Assembly: GCF_000420525.1 (NCBI RefSeq)
Contig: NZ_ATVC01000011.1
Location: 1 to 45,383 of the forward strand
Source: Aquaspirillum serpens DSM 68
GTDB taxonomy: Bacteria; Pseudomonadota; Gammaproteobacteria; Burkholderiales; Aquaspirillaceae
Reading direction: 5' to 3'
DNA: 45,383 nucleotides
Shown: one piece after another, positions 36,642-45,383 of the stretch
Position numbering within the stretch: the first letter of the stretch is position 1
How the letters are laid out: each line of letters starts with the position of its first letter
Notes under the pieces: generated by a model
Databases searched by the model: none
Told to the model about the DNA's origin: nothing
Seen by the model: only the letters and a program-made list of their open reading frames with translations
Position numbers and translations under genes: made by a program

Positions 36642-39600
36642 ATGAAACGTATGTTATTTAATGCTACTCAAGCAGAAGAACTGCGAGTGGCGATTGTCGA
36701 TGGACAAAAACTGGTTGATTTAGATATTGAAACCGTCGGCAAAGAACAAAAAAAAGGCAACATTTATAAAGCAATCATTACCCGTATCGAGCCTTCGCTA
36801 GAAGCGTGTTTTGTCGATTACGGTTCTGAACGCCACGGTTTTCTACCGTTCAAAGAAATCTCTCGCGCCTATTTCCATACCCAAGATGCTGGTCGTGATG
36901 CACGCATTCAGGATGTGTTATCCGAAGGCATGCAACTGATCGTCCAAGTGGAAAAAGACGAGCGTGGCAACAAAGGCGCGGCCCTGACCACCTATATCAG
37001 CTTGGCCGGTCGTTATTTGGTGTTGATGCCAAACAATCCGCGTGGCGGTGGTGTGTCGCGCCGGATTGAAGGCGAAGAGCGCAACGAACTGCGCGAGTTG
37101 ATGAGCCAGCTGTCCACGCCGCGTGGCATGAGCCTGATTGCCCGCACCGCCGGTATTGGTCGTTCGCTCGAAGAATTGCAGTGGGATTTAAACTATCTCT
37201 TGCAACTGTGGAGTGCGATTGAAGGCGCTGCTGGCGCACAGCCAGCACCCTTCTTGATTTATCAAGAAGGTAGCTTGGTCATCCGCGCCATTCGCGATTA
37301 TTTCCAGCCTGATATTGGCGAAATTTTGATCGACACCGAAGAAGTGTACGAACAAGCACGCCAATTTATGAGCCATGTCATGCCGGGTAATGTGGCACGG
37401 GTGCGCTTGTACCATGATGATGTGCCGTTGTTCTCGCGTTTCCAAATCGAACACCAAATCGAAACCGCCTATTCGCGCCAAGTGGGTTTGCCGTCTGGCG
37501 GGGCGATTGTGATTGACCATACCGAAGCTTTGGTGTCGGTGGATGTCAACTCGGCACGGGCAACCAAAGGCGCCGACATCGAAACCACCGCGCTCAATAC
37601 CAATTTGGAAGCGGCGGAAGAGATTGCACGTCAGTTACGTTTGCGCGATTTAGGTGGTTTGATCGTGATCGACTTTATCGACATGGACAACCCAAAAAAT
37701 CAGCGCGAAGTGGAAAACCGCTTAAAAGACGCGCTGAAAACCGATCGGGCGCGGGTGCAAATGGGCAAACTGTCCCGTTTTGGCCTGCTGGAATTGTCGC
37801 GTCAACGCCTGCAACCTTCCCTCGGTGAAACCAGCCACATGCCTTGTCCGCGTTGTCATGGCACCGGTTTTATTCGTGGCACCGAATCGTCTGCCTTACA
37901 CATTCTGCGCATCATTCAAGAAGAAGCGATGAAAGACCATAGCTTGGCGGTGCATGCTCAAGTGCCGGTGGATGTCGCGACTTTCTTACTGAATGAAAAA
38001 CGGGCGGAATTGTTTGGCATTGAAGCACGCTTGCGCGTCAGTGTGGTGTTGATTCCGAATATGCATTTGGAAACACCGAATTATCAAATCTCGCGCATTC
38101 GCCAAGATGAAATGAACGAGGCGGAAGACAATCTGCCGAGCTATCGCCGTGCCGCCAAGCCAATCGAATCTCTTGCTACTAGCTATACCCAAGAGCGTGA
38201 ACGGCCAGCGCGACAACAAGCAGCAGTGCAAGGGATTACTCCCGATCAACCTGCGCCAATTTCTAGCCGCGATCAGGCTGCTGCTGCGCCTGCCCCTGCA
38301 CCGACTCCCGTCCCTGCGCCACAACCCATGGGTTTGATCGACCGCATTGTGGCGTGGTTTAAAGGTAGCCCCGCGCCGGCGCCGGTGGTGGTTGCACCGC
38401 CGGTTGCTGAGCCAGTGAAGCGCGAACCGCCGCCCCGCCGAGAGCCTCGTCGTCCAGCGCCTGCTGCCCGCCCACCACGGCCAGAGCGTCCCGTCGCTGC
38501 GCCAGTAGCAGAAGAACCAACGCGCGAATCACGCCGTCGGCCACCTTCTCCTGCTATCGAAAGTCGTACGCCGCAAGAGACCAAAGAGCCGCGTGAACCA
38601 CGTCAAACCGACCGTCGCGCGCCACGAGTCGAGCAAGAAGCGGCCGATATGGTGGAAGCACCGCGCGAACGTCGTCGTCCTCGTCGTGAGCCTAACCCTG
38701 TACCAGCGGCTCAAGCTGCTAATACCGCACCTGAAGCGGTGGTAACACCTGCCCCTGCGCCGATGATGGCCATGACCACTGCCGATTTGCCACCAGAGCA
38801 TGAAGAACGGGTTGAGGAAACACGCGAACGGCCAAACCGTCGCCGTCGTAATCGCCGTGGTGAGCGTCGTGACGATGCACAAAACCAAACTACGGTGGCG
38901 GCTGAAGAATCTGCGGCAACGCCGGTGGTAGCAACAGCCCCCGTTGTGCCGACTAATGTAGTGGTGGCACCGACTGTGGTTGAAGCCGCGCCGGCAGCAC
39001 CTGCACCTGCTCCGGTGGTCGCAACACCCGTTGTGGCGCCTGTGGTTGAACCCGCTCCGGTTGTCGTGCCCGTGCCCGTCCCTACCCCTGTGGCTGAAGT
39101 TGTTGCAGCACCGGCACCGGTGATGAGCACCACGGCTGATTTACCCCCAGCAGTAGAGGAAGCCCCTGCCCCTGTTGCCGTGGTTGAGCCTGTGGTAACG
39201 CCGCCGGTAGTAGAAACCGCGCCGGCCGTGGTTGTCGAACCTACGCCGCCTGCGGTTGTGGTAGCGGCTCCTGTGATGGCGCAAATTGAAACAACACCGG
39301 TGGCAACGCAAGTTGAATCTACTCCCGTTGTTGTTGCGCCTGCCCCTGTGGTGGTGGAATCTACCCCAATGGTGGAACAGCCACTGCCTGCACCGGTTCC
39401 CGCACCGGCTCCGGTAGAAGTTGTCACGCCGGTTGTGATGGAGACACCTGCGGTGATTGAACCTGTGGCATCAGTGGTTGCCGAGGTCAGCGAACCCCAG
39501 CCGGTGGTGGAGGTTGAGACAGTTGCAGCAGTGACGGTCCCAGAAGCGGTCAATACACCTGTGGCAGCTGTTGCGGCGGTTGAGGCAATGCCGGAGCCTG

Positions 39601-39860
39601 TTGCACCAGCACCAGCACCAGCACCAGCACCAGCACCAGCACCCACCGCTGGCTGGCGTGCAGCTCGAGCACAGTGGTTTACGGCACCTGCCTCGGCCAG
39701 TGCGCCTGCTGCCTTGCAGCAAGTGGAAACCTCGGTTGCGCCTGCTGTGGTGATGGTTGAGCCTGTACCGGCAAATGTGGTGCGCCGCCGCGATGTGGCG
39801 CGTCCAAACGCAGCCGCGACAACTGCCACACCGTTGGTGCAAGTCGAAACGCAAGGCTAA
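36642..39860 (+). CDS. rne: Ribonuclease E
   Basis: RNase E is the membrane-associated endonuclease of the degradosome, processing mRNA, rRNA and tRNA. ATG 36642 gives [22 protein letters not shown], as in E. coli. The S1 domain comes next ([35 protein letters not shown]). Catalytic Asp301 ([12 protein letters not shown]) and Asp344 ([10 protein letters not shown]) match E. coli D303 and D346. The zinc-link Cys are C402 and C405 ([14 protein letters not shown]). The tail beyond about residue 520 is disordered. It has Arg-rich RNA-binding blocks ([22 protein letters not shown]) and long Pro/Ala/Val runs. The product is 1072 residues. The leader suggests autoregulation. Confidence 0.97.
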   Translation: MKRMLFNATQAEELRVAIVDGQKLVDLDIETVGKEQKKGNIYKAIITRIEPSLEACFVDYGSERHGFLPFKEISRAYFHTQDAGRDARIQDVLSEGMQLIVQVEKDERGNKGAALTTYISLAGRYLVLMPNNPRGGGVSRRIEGEERNELRELMSQLSTPRGMSLIARTAGIGRSLEELQWDLNYLLQLWSAIEGAAGAQPAPFLIYQEGSLVIRAIRDYFQPDIGEILIDTEEVYEQARQFMSHVMPGNVARVRLYHDDVPLFSRFQIEHQIETAYSRQVGLPSGGAIVIDHTEALVSVDVNSARATKGADIETTALNTNLEAAEEIARQLRLRDLGGLIVIDFIDMDNPKNQREVENRLKDALKTDRARVQMGKLSRFGLLELSRQRLQPSLGETSHMPCPRCHGTGFIRGTESSALHILRIIQEEAMKDHSLAVHAQVPVDVATFLLNEKRAELFGIEARLRVSVVLIPNMHLETPNYQISRIRQDEMNEAEDNLPSYRRAAKPIESLATSYTQERERPARQQAAVQGITPDQPAPISSRDQAAAAPAPAPTPVPAPQPMGLIDRIVAWFKGSPAPAPVVVAPPVAEPVKREPPPRREPRRPAPAARPPRPERPVAAPVAEEPTRESRRRPPSPAIESRTPQETKEPREPRQTDRRAPRVEQEAADMVEAPRERRRPRREPNPVPAAQAANTAPEAVVTPAPAPMMAMTTADLPPEHEERVEETRERPNRRRRNRRGERRDDAQNQTTVAAEESAATPVVATAPVVPTNVVVAPTVVEAAPAAPAPAPVVATPVVAPVVEPAPVVVPVPVPTPVAEVVAAPAPVMSTTADLPPAVEEAPAPVAVVEPVVTPPVVETAPAVVVEPTPPAVVVAAPVMAQIETTPVATQVESTPVVVAPAPVVVESTPMVEQPLPAPVPAPAPVEVVTPVVMETPAVIEPVASVVAEVSEPQPVVEVETVAAVTVPEAVNTPVAAVAAVEAMPEPVAPAPAPAPAPAPAPTAGWRAARAQWFTAPASASAPAALQQVETSVAPAVVMVEPVPANVVRRRDVARPNAAATTATPLVQVETQG
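39603..39643 (+). repeat. GCACCA hexanucleotide repeat in the rne tail
   Basis: Six full copies of GCACCA (39603-39638) and a partial copy encode a run of Ala-Pro. The 6-bp unit keeps the frame, so slippage would change linker length only. Confidence 0.95.
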
Positions 39861-39868
39861 GCGAAAAA

Positions 39869-39893
39869 GGGGATGAACTTTTTGTTGATCCCC
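39869..39893 (+). terminator. Hairpin after rne
   Basis: GGGGAT-g-AAC pairs with GTT-g-ATCCCC around a short T-rich loop, 9 nt past the rne stop. It lacks a following U-run, so it may be a weak terminator or a 3'-end stabiliser. Confidence 0.55.
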
Positions 39894-39895
39894 TG

Positions 39896-39924
39896 TTGAC
39901 AACGGAGGCGGGTTACTCTATTAT
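39896..39924 (+). promoter_or_regulatory. Sigma-70 promoter of tRNA-Asn
   Basis: Perfect -35 TTGACA (39896-39901) and -10 TATTAT (39919-39924), with 17-bp spacing. Transcription should start near 39932, about 20 nt before the tRNA. Confidence 0.85.
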
Positions 39925-39950
39925 TCGCCTCCTCGATGCAACGCATCTGT

Positions 39951-40026
39951 TCCTCGATAGCTCAGTCGGTAGAGCGCCGGACTGTTAATCCGTAGGTCCC
40001 TGGTTCGAGCCCAGGTCGAGGAGCCA
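39951..40026 (+). tRNA. tRNA-Asn (anticodon GTT)
   Basis: This is a 76-nt tRNA with CCA encoded. The acceptor stem TCCTCGA (39951-39957) pairs with TCGAGGA (40016-40022). The D arm holds AGCTCAGTCGGTAGAGC. The anticodon loop is CTGTTAA with GTT, reading Asn codons. The T arm is GTTCGAG-type with flanking CCTGG and CCAGG. It has its own promoter and terminator, so it is a single-tRNA transcription unit between rne and the crotonase gene. Confidence 0.97.
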
Positions 40027-40033
40027 AGAACAC

Positions 40034-40069
40034 AAACCCCAGTCATTGCTGACTGGGGTTTTTGTTTTG
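40034..40069 (+). terminator. Rho-independent terminator of tRNA-Asn, probably bidirectional
   Basis: AAACCCCAGTC pairs perfectly with GACTGGGGTTT around ATTGCT, followed by TTGTTTTG on the plus strand. On the minus strand the stem is followed by TTTGTGTT, so it may also end the crotonase transcript that stops at 40083. Confidence 0.9.
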
Positions 40070-40082
40070 TGCGGTGATGGCT

Positions 40083-40859
40083 TTAATCGTCTGTTTCCCG
40101 CCACCACGGTGCCATCCTTTGCTGATAGGCTTGCAGGCCTTGTTCTGCCTCTTGTGGTGATTCAGGCCACGCATTAAACAGCAGGTGAAACGCAGGCATG
40201 GTGTTGAGCGATTGTTGTTTGAGCTGGCGCTGTAAATGCGGTGCACCTTGCCGCCATTCTTGTGCCAAGCTCAGTGCGGCAATTTTGGCGCACCCGCTCT
40301 CCACTTTCTCTTCAATCAGCCCAATGTGTTGCGCCATCTGGCTGCTGATTGTTTGTCCACTGATCATCAAACGTTGTTGCCAAATGGGACTGACCCGCCT
40401 AGCCAGTAAGGCCGAAGCAAAGTAGGGCGTTAAACCGTGGGTGACTTCGGGATAGCCTAAGCGGGCCGGTGTTTCTGCAACACAGACATCACACGCCAAT
40501 GCCCAATCTAATCCCCAACCCAGTGCATAGCCATTGATAGCGGCAATCGTTGGCAGGGGGAATTGCAACAGTTGTTGTAATAACTCAGCAAAAGCGGCAT
40601 GGCTTGCTTGACGCTCGCTTTGGTTTTGTTGTGCCAACTGATCGAGGTCGGCACCCGCCGAGAAATAGCGTTCACCCGCGCCAGTAATAATCAACACCCG
40701 CCACGGTGCATCGGGTTCGCTAATCTGGTGTTGTAACTCGCTTAACTGCTGTTGAAAGGCGTGGATGACATCAAGTGTCCACGTATTGGCATGGCCATGA
40801 GTCAGCGTGAGCATCACCGTATCGTTGAAATACGCTTGGCGAGAAAAATAACTAGGCAT
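40083..40859 (-). CDS. Enoyl-CoA hydratase/isomerase family protein (crotonase fold)
   Basis: This is a crotonase-superfamily enzyme acting on acyl-CoA thioesters. The oxyanion-hole regions are ITGAGERYFSAGADLDQL and AAINGYALGWGLDWALACDVCVA. The second contains Asp where many hydratases have Glu, while LGYPEVTHGL keeps the other acidic residue. The exact reaction (hydratase, isomerase or other) cannot be assigned. ATG 40859 (MPSYFSRQAYFND) follows GAGGAG and gives 258 residues; the ORF opens eight codons earlier. It stands alone on the minus strand. Confidence 0.88.
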   Translation of the reverse strand: MPSYFSRQAYFNDTVMLTLTHGHANTWTLDVIHAFQQQLSELQHQISEPDAPWRVLIITGAGERYFSAGADLDQLAQQNQSERQASHAAFAELLQQLLQFPLPTIAAINGYALGWGLDWALACDVCVAETPARLGYPEVTHGLTPYFASALLARRVSPIWQQRLMISGQTISSQMAQHIGLIEEKVESGCAKIAALSLAQEWRQGAPHLQRQLKQQSLNTMPAFHLLFNAWPESPQEAEQGLQAYQQRMAPWWRETDD

Positions 40860-40953
40860 GGCGTCAACTCCTCTCAAAAGCAAATGGCGAATCTAAACAA
40901 AGGCTCCTTTCTCTACATAGTGTATTTTTTCGGCGTTGTCGCCTTGTTTTGCA

Positions 40954-40986
40954 TAAAAAAACACCGCCAGACTATGCCGGCGGTGT
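40954..40986 (-). terminator. Rho-independent terminator of the aminotransferase gene
   Basis: ACACCGCC (40961-40968) pairs perfectly with GGCGGTGT (40979-40986). On the minus strand it is followed by TTTTTTT (40960-40954), 22 nt past the aminotransferase stop. Confidence 0.92.
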
Positions 40987-41007
40987 GATGACTGCGCGAG
41001 TGAAAAA

Positions 41008-42213
41008 TTATTTCACGACAGCGGCGATAGCGTCAGCCACCGCATCGATGTTGTTGCTATTCAAAGCAGCCAAGCAAATGCGGCCAGTGCCGACGGCATA
41101 GATGCCAAATTCATTGCGTAACACATCGACTTGTGCCGAGGTTAAACCGGTGTACGAGAACATGCCGCGTTGTTTCACCACGAACGAGAAGTCTTGATTC
41201 ACGCCCTTAGCTGCCAGTTTTTCGACCAAGCTGCTACGCATGGCACGGATACGATCACGCATACCGGCTAATTCATCTTCCCACATTTGACGCAGTTCGC
41301 TGCTACCCAACACCGCAGCCACCACTGCACCACCGTGAATGGGTGGGTTGGAGTAGTTGGTACGAATGACGCGTTTCAGCTGCGACAACACGCGGCCGGC
41401 TTCTTCTTTGTCTGCGGTGATGATCGACAAGGCGCCAACGCGCTCGCCATATAAAGAGAAGCTCTTCGAGAACGAGCTAGAGACAAAGAATTGCAAGCCC
41501 GATGCTGAGAAAGCACGCACAGCCACAGCATCTGCATCGATGCCATCCGCAAAACCTTGATAAGCCATATCCAAGAACGGCACCAAACCACGCTCACGGC
41601 AAGCCTCAACCACTTCATCCCACTGGGCATCGCTTAAATCGGCGCCAGTTGGGTTGTGGCAGCAAGCATGCAGAATCACCACCGAACCGGGGGCCATCGC
41701 CAACAATTTGGCTTTCATGCCTTCAAAGTTCACACCACGAGTTTCAGCATCGTAGTAGGGATAGGTATCAACAGGGAAACCTGCCGCTTCAAACAAAGCG
41801 CGGTGATTTTCCCAAGAAGGATCGCTGATATACACGGTGGCATCGGCATTCAGGCGTTTGAGGAAATCAGCACCAATTTTCAAGGCACCTGTCCCACCCA
41901 AGGCTTGTGCAGTCACCACACGGCCAGAGGTGGCTAATTCAGAACCGGTACCAAATAACAGATTTTGCACCGCCGTGTTGTAGGCGGCATTGCCTTCGAT
42001 AGGCTGATAGCCACGCGGTGGGGCGGCTTTCAGACGCGCTTCTTCGGCGGTTTTGACTGCGGCCAACAGCGGAATTTTGCCGTTGTCGTCGTAATACACG
42101 CCTACGCCCAAATTGACTTTGGTGCTGCGGGTATCGGCATTAAACGCTTCGGTTAAGCCGAGGATAGGATCGCGAGGGGCCATTTCGACGGCGGCAAACA
42201 AAGAGGCGCTCAT
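41008..42213 (-). CDS. aspC: Aspartate/aromatic amino acid aminotransferase (class I, PLP)
   Basis: This is a PLP-dependent transaminase of subgroup I-alpha, moving amino groups between aspartate or aromatic amino acids and 2-oxoglutarate. It starts MSASLFAAVEMAPRDPILGL and holds YQPIEGNAAYNTAV and LHACCHNPTGADLS. The Schiff-base Lys is in SSSFSKSFSLYGERVGALS. The C-terminal part has Arg in TGRICLAALN for the substrate carboxylate. The product is 401 residues. AspC and TyrB cannot be separated by eye. A ribosome site GGAG precedes the ATG. It follows the sensor kinase gene by 38 nt. Confidence 0.9.
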   Translation of the reverse strand: MSASLFAAVEMAPRDPILGLTEAFNADTRSTKVNLGVGVYYDDNGKIPLLAAVKTAEEARLKAAPPRGYQPIEGNAAYNTAVQNLLFGTGSELATSGRVVTAQALGGTGALKIGADFLKRLNADATVYISDPSWENHRALFEAAGFPVDTYPYYDAETRGVNFEGMKAKLLAMAPGSVVILHACCHNPTGADLSDAQWDEVVEACRERGLVPFLDMAYQGFADGIDADAVAVRAFSASGLQFFVSSSFSKSFSLYGERVGALSIITADKEEAGRVLSQLKRVIRTNYSNPPIHGGAVVAAVLGSSELRQMWEDELAGMRDRIRAMRSSLVEKLAAKGVNQDFSFVVKQRGMFSYTGLTSAQVDVLRNEFGIYAVGTGRICLAALNSNNIDAVADAIAAVVK

Positions 42214-42251
42214 TCAGGTTTTACTCCAAAAGGGGTGGGCAAAAAATAATT

Positions 42252-44273
42252 TTAACATGCCGTTGCTGTGCTTTGGCATGGCTCGGTGGTGTTTGCTTGT
42301 AGTGGCAAGGTGAAATAAAAACAAGCCCCGCCTAAACCACAGTTGGGTAGGCAATCAAGGTCATACAAGGCAAATTGGCCGCGATGGTGTTCAATAATTG
42401 AACGACAGATATTTAGGCCCATGCCCATGCCTTCTTCTTTACTGGTAAAAAATGGCGTAAACAACTGTTGCCGTGCTTCTGTGCTCAAACCTGGGCCATT
42501 GTCGGCGACTTCGACTCGCCAATGGTCGGCCTCGACATAACTGGCAACATGCACCCGCCGTTCCTGTTGTGCTGTTGCACTGACCGCATCAATGGCATTG
42601 CGTAATAGATTCACTAACACTTGTTCAATTAACACCGGATCCATTTCTAAGGCAGGAACGGCATCCAATCGAGTGTCAACTTGCACTTTTCGTTCCGTGA
42701 GCAAGGAGTGGGTCAGGGTTAACGCCGATTGAATGACACGGGCCGGCTCGCTGAGTTGCAAACGGGGCGCCCGTTTTTTCACAAATCCCCGAATGCCACG
42801 AATCATATCCGCTGCCCGTTGTGATTGCGCCACCATTTTTTCCAACGGTTCACGCAGTTTAGTATGGCCTGCTTCTTGTTCTAATAGCCGCAGCGAACCT
42901 TTGGAATACGTGGTGATTGCAGCCAAAGGCTGGTTAAGCTCGTGTGCCAAACTCGATGCCATTTCGCCCAATGCCACCAAACGGGCGGTATTTTCTAACC
43001 GACTATGCGCCAGCTGAATTGCCTCCCGTTTACGTTTTAATTCGGTGATGTCATAACACGACGCCAACCACACCCCTCGGCCACGGCTTTGTGGTGGGAG
43101 CGGGGCGGCATACAGACGAATATCGAGTGCCTCGCCTTGCCGATGTTGACAGCGCAATTCAAAACCAAATTTTGGCACTTCACCAGCTTGAATGGCATTC
43201 AGCGCGCTGTGCCACGCGGGATATTGTTCTGGATGAACAAAACGATAAGGCGGTGCGTCGCCGATCAACTCGGTTTGACTATACCCCAGCATATCACCTA
43301 AGGCGCGGTTGACCCGCACAATTCGTCCCTGTTCATCTAGGACTAATAAGCCATTTTGCATGGTGTCTTCGATGGCAGCGCGTAACTCCATTTCTGCCCG
43401 TAAATGCGCCTCGACCTGTTGCCGATGGCGGATATGTTGCCGCACGCGCCATAGGCTCAACAGCAGAAACACCAATGATAACAACATCCCCCCACCTAGT
43501 AAGGGCAAACTCAATCCCAATCCGACACGATAGGCGGTGGCGCGTAGGCGTAGGCCATGCCCCGGGGGGGTAAAGTCAATTTCATGGCTTAAGGCGGCGG
43601 CGCGTTCACCAATATTGAATTTACTGGCTAACACAGCGCCATCGAGATTGACGATGCTGATTTGATATTTTTGTGCAATCCACCACGGCACATGATGGTA
43701 GAGCAAACCATTGAGCGCATAAGTGAGCCGTACAGTGCCAGCATATTCCCCGTGGCGATACATCGGCATCACCATATCGACCAACGGGCGTTTATGAATG
43801 GGCGAATAAAGAATGCTATAGGCAGCACCACGCATTTTACGGCCACTGTCGAGGGCATCTTGTTGGGCAAATTCGCTGGCGCTGTCGTTGGCGGTGACTT
43901 CATCACTGACACGGCTGACGTGCCAAATCAATTGGTGTTTGGGATCGAGATAATCGACTTGCACCAGTTCGCGGTTTTCCCGTAGCAACAAACGGGCGGC
44001 TGATTTGAAATGCACGGCATTGATATTGTCGCGAGCAAGATCTTGTGCGATGGCCGCTGCCCAATCTTGATGGCTTTGAAAATGCAGGCGCAGTGTTTGT
44101 TCTAACCACAAAATATCTTGAATTAGCCCATCACGCCGTTCGTCTTGGGTGTCGCGATAAATCAGTGCAATCAATAAGCTAAATGCAATCAATAAGCTAA
44201 ATAACACCAACAACCCCACCACGGCGAAGGCTGGTCCCCACCATAACCAACGCCCCGTTAACGGCTTTTTCAT
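42252..44273 (-). CDS. dctB: DctB-type sensor histidine kinase
   Basis: This is a membrane sensor kinase, probably sensing C4-dicarboxylates for the divergent TRAP binding protein. The first membrane helix is near the start, then a periplasmic sensor domain of about 230 residues, a second helix (LSLPLLGGGMLLSLVFLLLSLW) and a PAS domain (LLVLDEQGRIVRVNRALGDMLGYS). HisKA follows, with the phospho-His in SLAHELNQPLAAIT, then HATPase_c (LLRNAIDAVSA; VADNGPGLS; GMGMGLNICRSIIEHHRG). Start ATG 44273 (MKKPLTGRWLWWG) gives 673 residues; ATG 44321 is possible. An 18-bp in-frame duplication lengthens the first helix. No response regulator gene is in view. Confidence 0.85.
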   Translation of the reverse strand: MKKPLTGRWLWWGPAFAVVGLLVLFSLLIAFSLLIALIYRDTQDERRDGLIQDILWLEQTLRLHFQSHQDWAAAIAQDLARDNINAVHFKSAARLLLRENRELVQVDYLDPKHQLIWHVSRVSDEVTANDSASEFAQQDALDSGRKMRGAAYSILYSPIHKRPLVDMVMPMYRHGEYAGTVRLTYALNGLLYHHVPWWIAQKYQISIVNLDGAVLASKFNIGERAAALSHEIDFTPPGHGLRLRATAYRVGLGLSLPLLGGGMLLSLVFLLLSLWRVRQHIRHRQQVEAHLRAEMELRAAIEDTMQNGLLVLDEQGRIVRVNRALGDMLGYSQTELIGDAPPYRFVHPEQYPAWHSALNAIQAGEVPKFGFELRCQHRQGEALDIRLYAAPLPPQSRGRGVWLASCYDITELKRKREAIQLAHSRLENTARLVALGEMASSLAHELNQPLAAITTYSKGSLRLLEQEAGHTKLREPLEKMVAQSQRAADMIRGIRGFVKKRAPRLQLSEPARVIQSALTLTHSLLTERKVQVDTRLDAVPALEMDPVLIEQVLVNLLRNAIDAVSATAQQERRVHVASYVEADHWRVEVADNGPGLSTEARQQLFTPFFTSKEEGMGMGLNICRSIIEHHRGQFALYDLDCLPNCGLGGACFYFTLPLQANTTEPCQSTATAC
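44167..44202. repeat. Perfect 18-bp tandem duplication in the first membrane helix of dctB
   Basis: Bases 44167-44184 repeat exactly at 44185-44202 (unit GCAATCAATAAGCTAAAT). It is in frame and duplicates FSLLIA, giving FSLLIAFSLLIALIYRD. The helix becomes about 28 hydrophobic residues, long for one membrane span. Confidence 0.95.
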
Positions 44274-44347
44274 TCTGGTTTTGCCTTCTTGTGCTTCATT
44301 GCTGTGCCTATCATGGCCCATTTTGTCGCTTCTCGGTATCGCGATAG

Positions 44348-45383
<1,036 letters not shown>

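Noticed and set aside
39603-39643. CRISPR-like repeat
   Set aside because: The hexamer is contiguous with no spacers and sits in frame within rne, so it is a coding microsatellite. No CRISPR array was seen anywhere in the window.
38711-39829. Long 372-residue open frame antisense to rne
   Set aside because: It is Thr/Ala/Gly repeat sequence, the mirror of the Pro/Ala/Val-rich rne tail. High-GC repeats open long antisense frames; no ribosome site or family match.

Overview
The window looks like a chromosomal segment of a flagellated betaproteobacterium, most likely of the order Neisseriales. That placement is inferred from gene content and order: divergent bamE-dapB and fur, an aat-bpt-pyrD cluster, pepP-ubiH-ubiI-dsbC, a typical fliF-to-fliR run, and a DpnI/Drg-type nuclease of a kind known from Neisseria. 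No 16S rRNA gene is present, so the placement is tentative.

Layout. 1-10.7 kb (+): flagellar basal body and export genes fliF(partial)-G-H-I-J-K-L-M-N-O-P-Q-R. 10.7-15.6 kb (-): the stress kinase triad prkA/yeaG, yeaH, spoVR/ycgB. 15.7-17.1 kb (-): overlapping DUF2062, Nudix and PilZ genes. 17.4-19.2 kb (+): a large acyl-CoA dehydrogenase. 19.3-20.7 kb (+): an AT-rich two-gene insert holding a small membrane-anchored protein and a DpnI-family nuclease. 20.7-28.9 kb (-): acyl-CoA-binding protein, dsbC, ubiI, ubiH, pepP, yebC, a FecCD/HmuV-type transporter pair and dapB, then bamE. 29.4-31.2 kb (+): fur, aat, bpt. 31.2-36.1 kb (-): rluC-gph-Rieske-sppA-motD-pyrD, tightly packed. 36.1-39.9 kb (+): a long structured leader and rne. 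39.9-40.1 kb: tRNA-Asn with its own promoter and terminator. 40.1-44.3 kb (-): a crotonase, an aspartate/aromatic aminotransferase and a DctB-type sensor kinase. 44.4 kb to the end (+): a TRAP transporter binding protein, divergent from the kinase.

Two things stand out. First, five coding sequences carry perfect head-to-tail duplications of 31, 26, 4, 18 and 20 bp. Four break the frame (fliF, fliG, the acyl-CoA dehydrogenase, dctP), and one adds six residues in the first membrane helix of the sensor kinase. They are either very recent mutations, reversible off-switches, or assembly joins; raw reads would decide. Second, the AT-rich insert encodes a protein that matches DpnI in its zinc-finger nuclease core and C-terminal winged helix, but has Gln in place of the catalytic Glu. 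It is paired with an unrecognised small membrane protein. A methyl-GATC-cutting enzyme here would mean the host genome lacks Dam methylation.

The rne leader is also notable: it has three nested inverted repeats, and a hairpin that covers the rne ribosome binding site, which suggests feedback control by RNase E.
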